From positions 1 through 64,000 of the forward strand of contig JAKASX010000007.1 in the NCBI GenBank assembly GCA_021818865.1: a stretch of 64,000 nucleotides of DNA, written 5' to 3'. The notes under the pieces were generated by a model that ran no database searches, was not told where the DNA came from, and saw only the letters and a program-made list of their open reading frames with translations. How positions within the stretch are numbered: the stretch's first letter is position 1; every line of letters begins with the position of its first letter. The stretch comes from Acidobacteriota bacterium (GTDB lineage: Bacteria > Acidobacteriota > Terriglobia > Acidiferrales > UBA7541). Shown one piece after another: positions 8,761-16,891 of the stretch. The position numbers and the translations under genes are program-made.

Positions 8761-9653
8761 TGCGCCTGACCCCCTCCGGCCGCCGGCCGCGCGGTTTGCG
8801 GACCGAGCCCGAAAAGCTCGCTGGCGTTGTCGTGAAGCAGTTTCCGCTTCACTTCGTCTTTCAAGCCGAGCTGTTCGATCTGCGCCAGGCTCTCTTTCCA
8901 TCCCAGCCCGTTCGTTCCCCACAGGCAGCGGTCGCGGCCCAGCCGGCTGCTGAGGAATTGCAGGATTTGCGGCGAAAGGTATTTCGGCATCCACGCGTCG
9001 ATGCCAAACCAGATGTTGTCCCACTTGTAGCAGACTGAAAGCAACTCATCCACCCACGGCCAGCCCGTGTGCGCTCCCACGAGCTTCAGCTTCGGGAAAT
9101 CGCACGCGACGCGGTCGAGCAGCATCGGGTGGCCGCCCTCGCTCGGCATCGCTTCGAGCACGTGACCCACCTGCAGCGAAACGGGCACGCCGAGCCCCTC
9201 GCACAGCGCGTAGAGCGGATACATCTTGCGGTCGTCGAGGGGAATATCGAAGCCGTAGATGTGGACGTAGACACCCTTGAATCCGTGCCGGGTCACCGCC
9301 GTCTCGATCTCCTCCAGGCTCTCGCGGATGCGGAAGGGATTGTAGCCTGCGAGGCCCGAAAAGCGCTCTGGATAGCGCTCGGTGTACTGGAGCACCTCTT
9401 CGAGCTTCGTGTCCATGTACATCCATTTGCGCCAGTACGACCACATTTTGCACTGGGTAATGAATACGCGCTCCACTCCGGCTTCATCCATCAGCTTCAG
9501 CATCTCTTCGATGGAGTGGTAACGCGGCAGGCCGCCGATGGATCGCTCCATCCGGCAGATGAGTTCGCCTTTTTTGGCTTCGTCCCACCGGTGCATGAAC
9601 TCCTCGGTGGCGACGTAATACATGAAATCGATCGCGCCGATCGCGTTGGACGT
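8757..9653 (-). CDS. Amidohydrolase-2-like TIM-barrel protein, apparently without metal ligands
   Basis: First gene of the reductase operon, about 298 residues. Strand and loop signatures of the ACMSD-like amidohydrolase family are visible: 'GAIDF' (first strand), 'GLAGYNPFR', 'GVYVHIYGF', 'LVGAHTGWPWVDE', 'CLWGTNGLGW' and 'NASELFGL'. The N-terminal HxH metal pair is missing ('AIDFMYY') and the late catalytic Asp of 'GSDxP' appears to be Asn ('GTNGLGW'), so a zinc hydrolase mechanism is doubtful. Start: a good AAGGAG (9665-9660) stands six bases before an ACG codon at 9653, which would give 'M-S-N-A-I-G-A-I-D-F'. The first in-frame ATG (9623) lies inside the first conserved strand and has no Shine-Dalgarno; a TTG at 9752 is also possible. 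ACG is my choice but is non-standard. Confidence 0.72.
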   Translation of the reverse strand, partial: TSNAIGAIDFMYYVATEEFMHRWDEAKKGELICRMERSIGGLPRYHSIEEMLKLMDEAGVERVFITQCKMWSYWRKWMYMDTKLEEVLQYTERYPERFSGLAGYNPFRIRESLEEIETAVTRHGFKGVYVHIYGFDIPLDDRKMYPLYALCEGLGVPVSLQVGHVLEAMPSEGGHPMLLDRVACDFPKLKLVGAHTGWPWVDELLSVCYKWDNIWFGIDAWMPKYLSPQILQFLSSRLGRDRCLWGTNGLGWKESLAQIEQLGLKDEVKRKLLHDNASELFGLGPQTARPAAGGGQAQ

Positions 9654-9785
9654 AGGCGTCTCCTTCGGGAAGCGTAGGATCGCACTCCAAGCGAGGCAGG
9701 GACTTAGGTCACAGGAACAGCTGGCGAGGGAGCATCGCCCCTGCCGACCCAATTCCAGCCGAACTTCTGTTCTTTCCTGTGCAAA

Positions 9786-9814
9786 ATTGTATCACCCGCC
9801 AATTCGGGCCACAA
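9786..9814 (-). promoter_or_regulatory. Putative sigma-70 promoter of the benzoyl-CoA-reductase-like operon
   Basis: Read on the minus strand: TTGTGG, a 17-base spacer, then TACAAT preceded by TG (extended -10). Transcription would begin near 9779, about 125 bases before the proposed start. The region also lies between divergent genes, so regulator binding here could affect both. Confidence 0.45.
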
Positions 9815-9848
9815 TGAATGTGATGTAGGAACGGTCGAGAGGTGGGAC

Positions 9849-10250
9849 ATGAAATGGACGAAAGCGGAGCGTGAATTTCTCGAAACGGCTCGCGTGGCGC
9901 GGCTGGCGACCGTCGCGCCGGATGGATTGCCGCACAACGTGCCCATCTGCCCATTGATGGAGCGAGGCAGGCTCTTTTTCGGCACTGACCGGAACACCGC
10001 CAAGGTCCGTCACATTCAGGCGCATCCCGGCGTGGCGGTTGCCTTCGACGATTACACGGAGGATTGGCGGCATCTGCGCGGGGTATTGATTGAAGGCGAA
10101 GCGAGGGTGTTGGAAGAGCGCGCCTTTCGCTCCGTTCGCGCCCGGCTCTATCGCAAATTTCCGCAGTACCAGGCGATCGCACCGCTCACCGACCGCGACG
10201 CGGTTGCCGTGGAAATCACGCCGCGCCGCAAGGTGAGCTGGGGATTCTGA
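9849..10250 (+). CDS. Pyridoxamine 5'-phosphate oxidase-like (FMN/F420-binding split barrel) protein
   Basis: A 133-residue single-domain protein with the split-barrel flavin/F420-binding fold. 'RVARLATVAPDGLPHNVPICP' is the family's first beta hairpin, followed by 'LFFGTDRNTAKVRHI' and 'VAVAFDDY'. The closing 'AVAVEITPRRKVSWGF' matches the Rv1155-like F420-dependent subgroup, which reduces or oxidises small ligands using the bound deazaflavin or flavin. Which cofactor is used cannot be decided here. The start ATG at 9849 follows GAGGTGGGAC. It is divergent from the reductase operon and convergent with the GntR gene; no operon partner is seen. Confidence 0.83.
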   Translation: MKWTKAEREFLETARVARLATVAPDGLPHNVPICPLMERGRLFFGTDRNTAKVRHIQAHPGVAVAFDDYTEDWRHLRGVLIEGEARVLEERAFRSVRARLYRKFPQYQAIAPLTDRDAVAVEITPRRKVSWGF

Positions 10251-10346
10251 CGAAGAGTTTTCCTTCGCGCGAACCCGGGCCCGCGGCCCGCGCGGGAATC
10301 GCTAGGCGCGGTTTTCCGGAGGGCGAACCGTCCTCCCGCGTGGGCG

Positions 10347-11051
10347 TCAGGCGAATCCGCTGTCGCCAAACGCCTCGATCATGCGTTTTTCCGCCGCCCG
10401 GATCTGCGATTCCATCAGCTGCGCGGCCAGCGATGGCCGTCGCCGCCGCACGGCGTCGACGATCATCAGGTGCTCGGCTGTTGCTTCCTCGGGATCGAGC
10501 CCGCAATCGAGGCCCAGATAGAGCGGCCGCTGAATGTGGCCGATCACGCTGGTGACGGCCGCTTCGAGGCGCGGGTTCTGCGCCGCAAGAGCCAGTTGGC
10601 GGTGAAAAGCGGTGTTCGTGCGCAGATAGCTTCCGTACGTGTGGCGCTCGCCCGGCTCGTAGCGGAGTTCAGCGACGGCGAGCAGCCGCGCCACCTGGCT
10701 CGGTCCCGAGCGTTCCGCCGCTAGCGCCGCCGATCGCCCCTCGACGATTCGCCGCAGTTCGCAAAGCTCGCGAATATCCGCCAGGGTGAAGTGGGCAACG
10801 ACGAAGGTTTTCGATTTTTGCGGCCGAACCAGCTCTTCTTGCGCCAGCCGATTGCACACCTTGTGAAACACCGCCGGCGCAACGCACAGTTCCTTCACCA
10901 GGCAGCGTTCGTTCAACGGGGCGCCTGGCGGCAGCCCGCACGTCAGAATGCGCCGCTTCAGCTCTCCGTAGGCGCGTTGCATGGGCGTGCGAACGTACGC
11001 GCTTCCTGCTGTTTCGTTCCCCGCCAGGGGAAGGGTGGCTCGCTGTTGCAT
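10347..11051 (-). CDS. GntR-family transcriptional regulator (FadR/FCD type)
   Basis: DNA-binding regulator of 234 residues. The N-terminal winged helix runs from about 20 to 90 ('MQRAYGELKRRILTCGLPPGAPLNERCLVKELCV...', with 'VRPQKSKTFVVAHF' as the wing), and an all-helical FCD ligand-binding domain fills the rest, with His residues in 'NTAFHRQLA' and 'EEATAEHLMIVDA' placed like the metal/effector ligands of FCD proteins. FadR-type GntR regulators commonly sense organic acids or acyl-CoA. It lies 700 bases from the aromatic-type operon on the same strand, so it is a reasonable candidate regulator of it, but no shared operator was found. The start is the ATG at 11051, preceded by GCAGGAGTCAC. 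Confidence 0.87.
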   Translation of the reverse strand: MQQRATLPLAGNETAGSAYVRTPMQRAYGELKRRILTCGLPPGAPLNERCLVKELCVAPAVFHKVCNRLAQEELVRPQKSKTFVVAHFTLADIRELCELRRIVEGRSAALAAERSGPSQVARLLAVAELRYEPGERHTYGSYLRTNTAFHRQLALAAQNPRLEAAVTSVIGHIQRPLYLGLDCGLDPEEATAEHLMIVDAVRRRRPSLAAQLMESQIRAAEKRMIEAFGDSGFA

Positions 11052-11186
11052 GTGACTCCTGCGAAAGTGTTTTCGCTGGTATAGCCTAAGTCGCGCCACG
11101 CGTCAACGCTTTCCTGCATCCTGCCGCCGGCGCTCTTGCGGGCAAGCCGTGGGTCGTTTCCGGCCGCGCCCTCGCCCATTTTCAGA

Positions 11187-12071
11187 TTAGAAGATGAGGA
11201 TGGGCAGTCCGTCCCAGTCCCAGTCGTCCTTCGGACGGTATTTCGGTCCTCTTCCGCAGCCTTCCGGCGCGCCCAATCGCTCGGTCAAGCTCCATTCCTG
11301 ATCGCAGCCCAGACCCTCGATGTCCGGTTTCTGGTCGGGCCGCGGCGGCTTCATTCCGGCGTAGGCGGGATTCAAGGCGAGCGTGGACGACCCGACCATC
11401 CGCGCCACTTGCTTGAAAGCCTGGCGCGCGGCCGCGTCGTTCGACTGTTTGGCCGGCTCGTTCCACACATGCAAGTTCACAACGCCTTCGACGATCACTG
11501 GCGTCCAGGGCAACGGGCGGAATTCGAGCGGAGACGTGGAATCGGGATGGATGTAGGTGAAAGCGACGATTTCGGGAACCATCTTCGGCTGCACCACCGG
11601 CTGCGGCGTTCCCGTAAAAAAATGCTTCCCGTGCGATTCGTGCATCAGACGGAGCGGCGTGATGAAATCCGGAAACGGAAATGCCAGTTCGCTGTGCGAC
11701 AGGTCCGCGTTCACCTTGAGCCCTGAGAAAACCGCGTTTTGGTGCGGATCGATCGCTTCGAATCCCGGCCGCGGCCCAGTCATCACCCCCGAAAGTCGGT
11801 ATTTGGTGCTGCGTTCGAGCGGAATCTCCTGCATCCAGTCGCCCGCCAGATAGGCGCGATCCGGCCCCGCGTCGGGCAGATATACGCGCACCTCGCTCTG
11901 CCCGAAATCGAGGATGCAAAGACCGTGGAACAACACGTTTAAGCGTTGAAACGGCGACGCCGAGCGATCGATCTGCCAACCGGAAGCGGCGCGGGCCAGC
12001 GATGCGAAAAATGCCATCGCCGGCCCGGCCGCGAGTACGCGCAGAATCTCCCGCCTGGTGAACCCGCTCAT
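11187..12071 (-). CDS. Tat-exported protein of unknown function (paralogue A)
   Basis: Unrecognised exported protein, about 294 residues. The N-terminus 'MSGFTRREILRVLAAGPAMAFFASLARAA' has a twin-arginine motif, a hydrophobic stretch and an AxA cleavage site, so it should leave the cell folded. The mature part shares several blocks with the next gene: 'LNVLFHGLCILD', 'YLAGDW', 'FFTGTPQP', a following 'VPEIVAFTY' and 'VNLHVW'. The C-terminus is acidic and aromatic ('DDWDWDGLPILIF'). No catalytic motif is evident. The ATG at 12071 is used because the signal peptide starts there. A cofactor-containing or folded-before-export protein is suggested by Tat use only. Confidence 0.7.
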   Translation of the reverse strand: MSGFTRREILRVLAAGPAMAFFASLARAASGWQIDRSASPFQRLNVLFHGLCILDFGQSEVRVYLPDAGPDRAYLAGDWMQEIPLERSTKYRLSGVMTGPRPGFEAIDPHQNAVFSGLKVNADLSHSELAFPFPDFITPLRLMHESHGKHFFTGTPQPVVQPKMVPEIVAFTYIHPDSTSPLEFRPLPWTPVIVEGVVNLHVWNEPAKQSNDAAARQAFKQVARMVGSSTLALNPAYAGMKPPRPDQKPDIEGLGCDQEWSLTERLGAPEGCGRGPKYRPKDDWDWDGLPILIF

Positions 12072-12137
12072 CCGCGGCGACGCCTCATTTCTTCCCCGCT
12101 CCTCGTAGCGGAGAGTAGTCACGGCGTCGCCGTGGCG

Positions 12138-13049
12138 TCAATACAGAAATATCGACGAGCAGGAAACCGGGGGCTTTGTTTTGCAACAAGGAGCTTTGGG
12201 GTGCTCCCCGTTCTTCGTTCGTTCGAAGAGTGTATGTTCCTGGTCCGGAGTGAGGCCTGGAACTCCCGTTTTCTTATCCACGAGTGGCATGCCCGCATTG
12301 TAGTATGCGGAATTTGCATGGAGATTCGAGAAACCGGTCAGCTGCTTCAGTACAGCAAATCGCTTTCGAAACATCGCCGGATCGGGTGCGCCAGGTTCCA
12401 TGGCCCAGATGTGAAGATTGATGTAGCCTCCCTGGACGTCGGGAGTCCAGGGAAACTCGGCGACCGGCGGTGCCGAAAATACTCTTTGAATGGACGGCAG
12501 GCTCTGGAGTCTCTGATAGGTGAACACCACAACCTCGGGTATGGCGTGCGGTTGCACGTATGGTTGGGGCGTGCCCGTGAAGAACGGCGCGCTGCCAATC
12601 TGGTGCGCGAGGCGTAGGAAGGAGTATCCGTTCGGGTAGGGCAGAAAGAAACGGAAATGCGAGTATTCCGTATGCAAGCTGCCGCCAGGGAACACCGGAT
12701 TCTCGGTAGGCTGCAATTTCGCTTCCGGCGGACCTGCGGCCGGTTGGCCCGGCGACTGAGAAACGTTAAGGGCGAGACGCTCACCCTTCGCAATCGCTTG
12801 TTCTTTCAGCCAGGTCCCGGCCAAGTAATCATGTCCTTGATGCGAAATGGGCGGGTAGAGCGTGACACCTTTTCCGCGCACGTCCACCACGAACATCCCA
12901 TGAATCACAACGTTCAGCGTGTAGGAATTTTGTGAACCCGGTCGCGAATCCAGGAATTCTCCCCATGCGCCCGGTCGGAGGCCGGCCAATGCTGCGCCCG
13001 CCCCCAGGCCATAGAGAAATTCACGCCTACCCAGCTTTTTCATCAGCAT
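12138..13049 (-). CDS. Tat-exported protein of unknown function (paralogue B)
   Basis: Paralogue of the neighbouring downstream gene, 303 residues (start ATG at 13049 or two codons later). Signal 'KKLGRREFLYGLGAGAALAG' carries the twin-arginine motif. Shared blocks are 'LNVVIHGMFVVD', 'YLAGTW', 'FFTGTPQP', then 'IPEVVVFTY' and 'INLHIWAMEPG'. Order and spacing of these blocks are conserved, which supports ancient tandem duplication. The tail is cysteine-rich ('APCCKTKPPVSCSSIF'), unlike paralogue A. No known domain recognised. The two genes are 66 bases apart on the same strand and likely cotranscribed; the CHAT-protease gene ends 40 bases upstream, so they may belong to the same expression unit. 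Confidence 0.7.
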   Translation of the reverse strand: MLMKKLGRREFLYGLGAGAALAGLRPGAWGEFLDSRPGSQNSYTLNVVIHGMFVVDVRGKGVTLYPPISHQGHDYLAGTWLKEQAIAKGERLALNVSQSPGQPAAGPPEAKLQPTENPVFPGGSLHTEYSHFRFFLPYPNGYSFLRLAHQIGSAPFFTGTPQPYVQPHAIPEVVVFTYQRLQSLPSIQRVFSAPPVAEFPWTPDVQGGYINLHIWAMEPGAPDPAMFRKRFAVLKQLTGFSNLHANSAYYNAGMPLVDKKTGVPGLTPDQEHTLFERTKNGEHPKAPCCKTKPPVSCSSIFLY

Positions 13050-13089
13050 TCCTCCCGAATATGAAATTTCCCCTGTTTCGATCTGCCCC

Positions 13090-16000
13090 TCACCGGACGT
13101 AGACGCTGAACGCGGCCCAATAATAAGGGTGAGCCGTAGCCGGAGCTTGACGAACCACTCGCGCCGCCCGTTCGAGCGCTACTGCCACGCCGTCGCCCGC
13201 CAGCAGCCGTTTGTAAAATTTTTCCATGAGCCGGGTGGTCACCGCCGAATTTACGTTCCATCGGCTCGCCACCACATCCGGCACGCCCGCCAACAGAAAC
13301 GCACCCACCAGACCTTCGGGGTCCACCAGCGCCGCGCCTTCGCCCGATGCGGTCGAGCAGGCCGAAAGCACCACCAACCGGCATTCGCGCAATTCGCGCG
13401 AATTGATTTGAGCGGCCGCCAGCACCTCGGCGCCGCGAGCGCGCTCCCTTCCCGAATTCCACTCCTGCGTGTCATTTCCCGCCGCGAGGAGCAATCCCCT
13501 CCGGCTGCCTTCCGCCAGCGCGTGGCCCGCGAAATGCAAGATCTGAGCGTCCGGCAAAGCGCGCAGCACCGCTTCAGCCGAAGCCGCGCGTCCTGTCAGC
13601 AGGGTCGCCTGGCGGAAATCCGCCGCCACGGCCCGCGCTTCGCTGTCCGCTTCGGGCAGCGGCGGAAGAAGCGACGCCCACGCGCCTTCGATCGCCGGCG
13701 CGCCAATCGCGAGCATGTGATCGGCGCCTGTGAATCTCGCTTTCGGTCCGCGCACGTTTTGATAGCCGAGCCCCGGCGACAAAAGAATCGCGAATCGGCT
13801 GCCGAGGTATTTCCCGTGCGGACCGACCAGCGCCGCAAACGGTATCTCTCCGATTGCACGGTCCGTTTCAAACGCGATCGCGCGTCCCGGGCTGAGCCTT
13901 TCCGCCACCGGCGCGATCAACCAACCGTAGAGCTTCCGCCCATCGCTTCGCAGCAAATCAAGATTGGATTTCGGATCGGCGCATTCGCGGCCGAATCGCC
14001 GCGCCACCCGGTTGAACTCGCGTTTCGGCACGGCAACCCAGCGCGCCGAAATTCCGCGGTCGTCCAACGTCCAGATTTCGACTCCATCGCGAAACTGCGC
14101 GTAGCTGACGACCGTTTCTTTCCGCAAGCCGGCTTGCCGGCTGCGAATCCACCGCGAGAGATTCGCGCGCAGCCGTGCGAAATCCGCCGCATCGGACGAA
14201 ATTCGCGGAGACGGCGGCATCGGCAGCAATCGCTCGGCGGAATCGCCGGCATTTTCCTGCGCGCGCACCGGACCCGAGCGGTACCACTCCCACAGCCCTA
14301 GCGCAGCCACGGGATCTTGCCGCCCCTCCAGTTCCGTGCGAACCAGGCCGCGATACACGCCGGCGTACCACTCGGTCCACGAAACGCGGTCGGCGCCGCT
14401 GCGCAGCGAAAAAAGCCCGCGTTCGGCAATCGCCGCCGCATCCAGCAGCGAATCCTCCGCCTTCGCCACGCTGCCTTCGGCCAGGTACGCTTCGCCGAGC
14501 GCCCGAAAATAATTCGGCGCGAACGCGCTGCCGGTCGCCCGTTCCACCATCGGCCGCATCCGCAGCAATCGCTTCAGAGCCAGTTCCGGCTCGCCAGTTT
14601 GCACCTCGAAATCGGCCAGGTTGATCTGGCAGACCCCTTCGTAAGTGATGAAACTCGGATCGGGAGGCAGACTGGCGAAAATATTCGACGCCCGCTGAAA
14701 CTGCTTCCGCGCGGTCGTCCGGTCGCCAGCCAGATTCGCCAGCGTGGCCAGGCGAAAGCGGGCAATCGCTTCCCACGAGCGATTCGGCGTCTTGCGAATC
14801 ATTCCGACGCCTTCCTTCGCCAGAGCTTCGGCCACCAGCCAATCGCCGGCGTCTTCGGCGTCGAAGGTCATATCGGAAAAAAACTGATACGCGCGAATAG
14901 GCGGAAATTCGCCGCGCCAATATTCCTCGAGGCCCGCCCGATCGTCGCGCCAGGCGTCGCGGTAATCGTCCACGTCAGAGGCGAATCCGGCCTGAAATCC
15001 GATCGCGCGCAGGTAAAGCGCTCCATAGCCGCTTTCGCACGCGACGTTCACCGCCCGGTCGGTCTCCTGGCGAAAGGCGGTCAAATGCCAAAGGATGTTG
15101 TCGCAAACCGCTTCGTCCAGCAGCAACTGCCCTTCGATCCACGGAAAGGCGCGACCGCCAACTTCGTCGAGACCCTGCCGCGCGGCGCCCAGGCAGGCCG
15201 TCGCTTCGTTCGATTCCAGCTCGTAGGCGTAGGCCAATTCCGTTTGCGCGCGCAGCAAGGCCGGATTCCGCGCCGCCCCGAGCAACTTCACCGCTCGCTG
15301 CGCCTGCTCCAGACCCTCGTCCGGCCGCCCTTCCTCATTCAGCCGCACCGCTCGCCCTAGCGCTTCAAGACCGGGAGCCGTCGAGCGGGTGGAGGGTGCT
15401 TCCAGAACGTCTTTGAGCCACTGGTCGTGGTGCCTTAGGGAGAGTTCATTCGCCAGACGTTCGAGCGCGCTCCGTTTGGCCTGTTGCTGCGGCGCAAGCG
15501 CGCCGCCGTGGGAATAAAAATCGGGCAACCAATTCTTGACGGCGACGTCCAGCAGTTCTTCATCGGCCGAATTCATCGAGTCGCGCCGGTCCTGCGGCTG
15601 TTTCATGCGCACGGCCAGCCACGCCGCCGCGGCCCGGGGACTCGCTGGCGGCAATTCGGCTTTCGGCGATGCGCTGAGCTGTTTTTTCAGCCGGTCCAGA
15701 TGGAGCCGCGCGACCTTCGTCGCCCATTCGCTCGAAGGATCAAGCTTTAAATACCGCTGCCAGTCGTCCATCGCGAGGGGCAGCGAACCGATGCGCTCGT
15801 AGACGAGCGCTCGATTGAATAGCGCCACTTCGCTTTTCGGCTCAAGCTCGAGCGCCTGGGAGAGATGCTGCGCCGCGGCCATGAAATCCTCGTCGCGTTC
15901 TTCCGTCAGCCCCAGCTCGTATTCCGCCGTCGCCAGATCGGTCAGGATGCTCGGTGAATCCGGCTGGAATCGCAGCGCCTGCTCGAGGGTCGTCCGCGCC

Positions 16001-16869
16001 TGGCTGAAATGGCCCGCGACGAGTTGCGCGCGCCCATCGAGCGCGAGCCACGCGGCGCTTGACGGATGCGCCGCCAGTTGCCGGACGATCAGCACCTCGG
16101 CCCGCAGCAGCGGCAGCGGCCGCGTCGCGCTTTCTCCGCGCTCGGTCGCCATCGGCGCGTACGCGGCGCCGGGAATCCGGAGTTGCAAAACGCGATTGGC
16201 GCTGTACGCCTGCGCCAGCAGTTGCCGCGCCGAATGCTCCGGCGCGCCCTGCCGTCCAATCACCAAAAATGCGATCAAAACTGCTGCCGCGACCGCAACC
16301 GCCGCGCTCCACGCCCAAATCCAGCGCCGCCGCGTGGCCGCGGGCTGCTTGCTCGCCGGCGCTGGCGTTTGGCCCATCGCCAATCGCGCCGCCAGCGGCT
16401 GTTGCACTTCTTTCCGCGCGCTGGGCAGTTGGCTCAGCAATCGTTTTTCTTCTTCGCTCCACTCGTCGGAAAAATCCTCCGTTGCCTCGCGCAGCAGCGG
16501 TCCGCAGTACGAGCATCGCGCGGCGTGATCCATCCACGCCGCGGCCTGATCCGCGTCCACGAGGCCCGCGGCCACCCGCGGCCATTCCGATTCCGGCGGG
16601 CATTCCGGAGTTCTCATGCGCTCCTCGCTGATGCCCAGCCGCAATCCATCCAGTTGCGCCTGCGCCGCGCGAAGTTCCGCCACGCGCCGGCCGCATTCGG
16701 GGCAGCCGGCTGCATGTTGCGCCGCATTTTCGAGTTCGGCATCGCTATGTCCGCCTTCACCGGCTTCCACCAGCCGATTCAGCAGATCGGGGCCGAGGTG
16801 TTGCAGTGGCTCGCTCAAAGACCCTTGCCATTCCTTCCCTTGTATTTTTGAACGCCCTTTACCCGCCAA
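13090..16869 (-). CDS. Zinc-finger / TM / TPR / CHAT-protease fusion protein
   Basis: A 1259-residue membrane protein. Domains in order: two anti-sigma-type zinc-finger motifs ('HAAGCPEC' with H52, C56, C59, and 'HAARCSYC' with H115, C119, C122), one transmembrane helix (about 183-205), a long alpha-helical TPR region (about 225-850), and a C-terminal CHAT caspase-like domain whose dyad is H1116 in 'LHFAGHAL' and C1171 in 'VLSACSTASGEG'. CHAT proteases cleave partner proteins in peptidase-based signalling and immunity. The N-terminal cytosolic zinc fingers next to an ECF sigma gene suggest that this protein binds the sigma factor and that signal-driven proteolysis or TPR sensing controls its release; this is inference. 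Start TTG at 16869 with GGAAAAGG upstream; no in-frame ATG occurs before the fingers. Confidence 0.87.
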   Translation of the reverse strand: MAGKGRSKIQGKEWQGSLSEPLQHLGPDLLNRLVEAGEGGHSDAELENAAQHAAGCPECGRRVAELRAAQAQLDGLRLGISEERMRTPECPPESEWPRVAAGLVDADQAAAWMDHAARCSYCGPLLREATEDFSDEWSEEEKRLLSQLPSARKEVQQPLAARLAMGQTPAPASKQPAATRRRWIWAWSAAVAVAAAVLIAFLVIGRQGAPEHSARQLLAQAYSANRVLQLRIPGAAYAPMATERGESATRPLPLLRAEVLIVRQLAAHPSSAAWLALDGRAQLVAGHFSQARTTLEQALRFQPDSPSILTDLATAEYELGLTEERDEDFMAAAQHLSQALELEPKSEVALFNRALVYERIGSLPLAMDDWQRYLKLDPSSEWATKVARLHLDRLKKQLSASPKAELPPASPRAAAAWLAVRMKQPQDRRDSMNSADEELLDVAVKNWLPDFYSHGGALAPQQQAKRSALERLANELSLRHHDQWLKDVLEAPSTRSTAPGLEALGRAVRLNEEGRPDEGLEQAQRAVKLLGAARNPALLRAQTELAYAYELESNEATACLGAARQGLDEVGGRAFPWIEGQLLLDEAVCDNILWHLTAFRQETDRAVNVACESGYGALYLRAIGFQAGFASDVDDYRDAWRDDRAGLEEYWRGEFPPIRAYQFFSDMTFDAEDAGDWLVAEALAKEGVGMIRKTPNRSWEAIARFRLATLANLAGDRTTARKQFQRASNIFASLPPDPSFITYEGVCQINLADFEVQTGEPELALKRLLRMRPMVERATGSAFAPNYFRALGEAYLAEGSVAKAEDSLLDAAAIAERGLFSLRSGADRVSWTEWYAGVYRGLVRTELEGRQDPVAALGLWEWYRSGPVRAQENAGDSAERLLPMPPSPRISSDAADFARLRANLSRWIRSRQAGLRKETVVSYAQFRDGVEIWTLDDRGISARWVAVPKREFNRVARRFGRECADPKSNLDLLRSDGRKLYGWLIAPVAERLSPGRAIAFETDRAIGEIPFAALVGPHGKYLGSRFAILLSPGLGYQNVRGPKARFTGADHMLAIGAPAIEGAWASLLPPLPEADSEARAVAADFRQATLLTGRAASAEAVLRALPDAQILHFAGHALAEGSRRGLLLAAGNDTQEWNSGRERARGAEVLAAAQINSRELRECRLVVLSACSTASGEGAALVDPEGLVGAFLLAGVPDVVASRWNVNSAVTTRLMEKFYKRLLAGDGVAVALERAARVVRQAPATAHPYYWAAFSVYVR

Positions 16870-16891
16870 ACCCTTTTCCGCGCAAGCCCGG

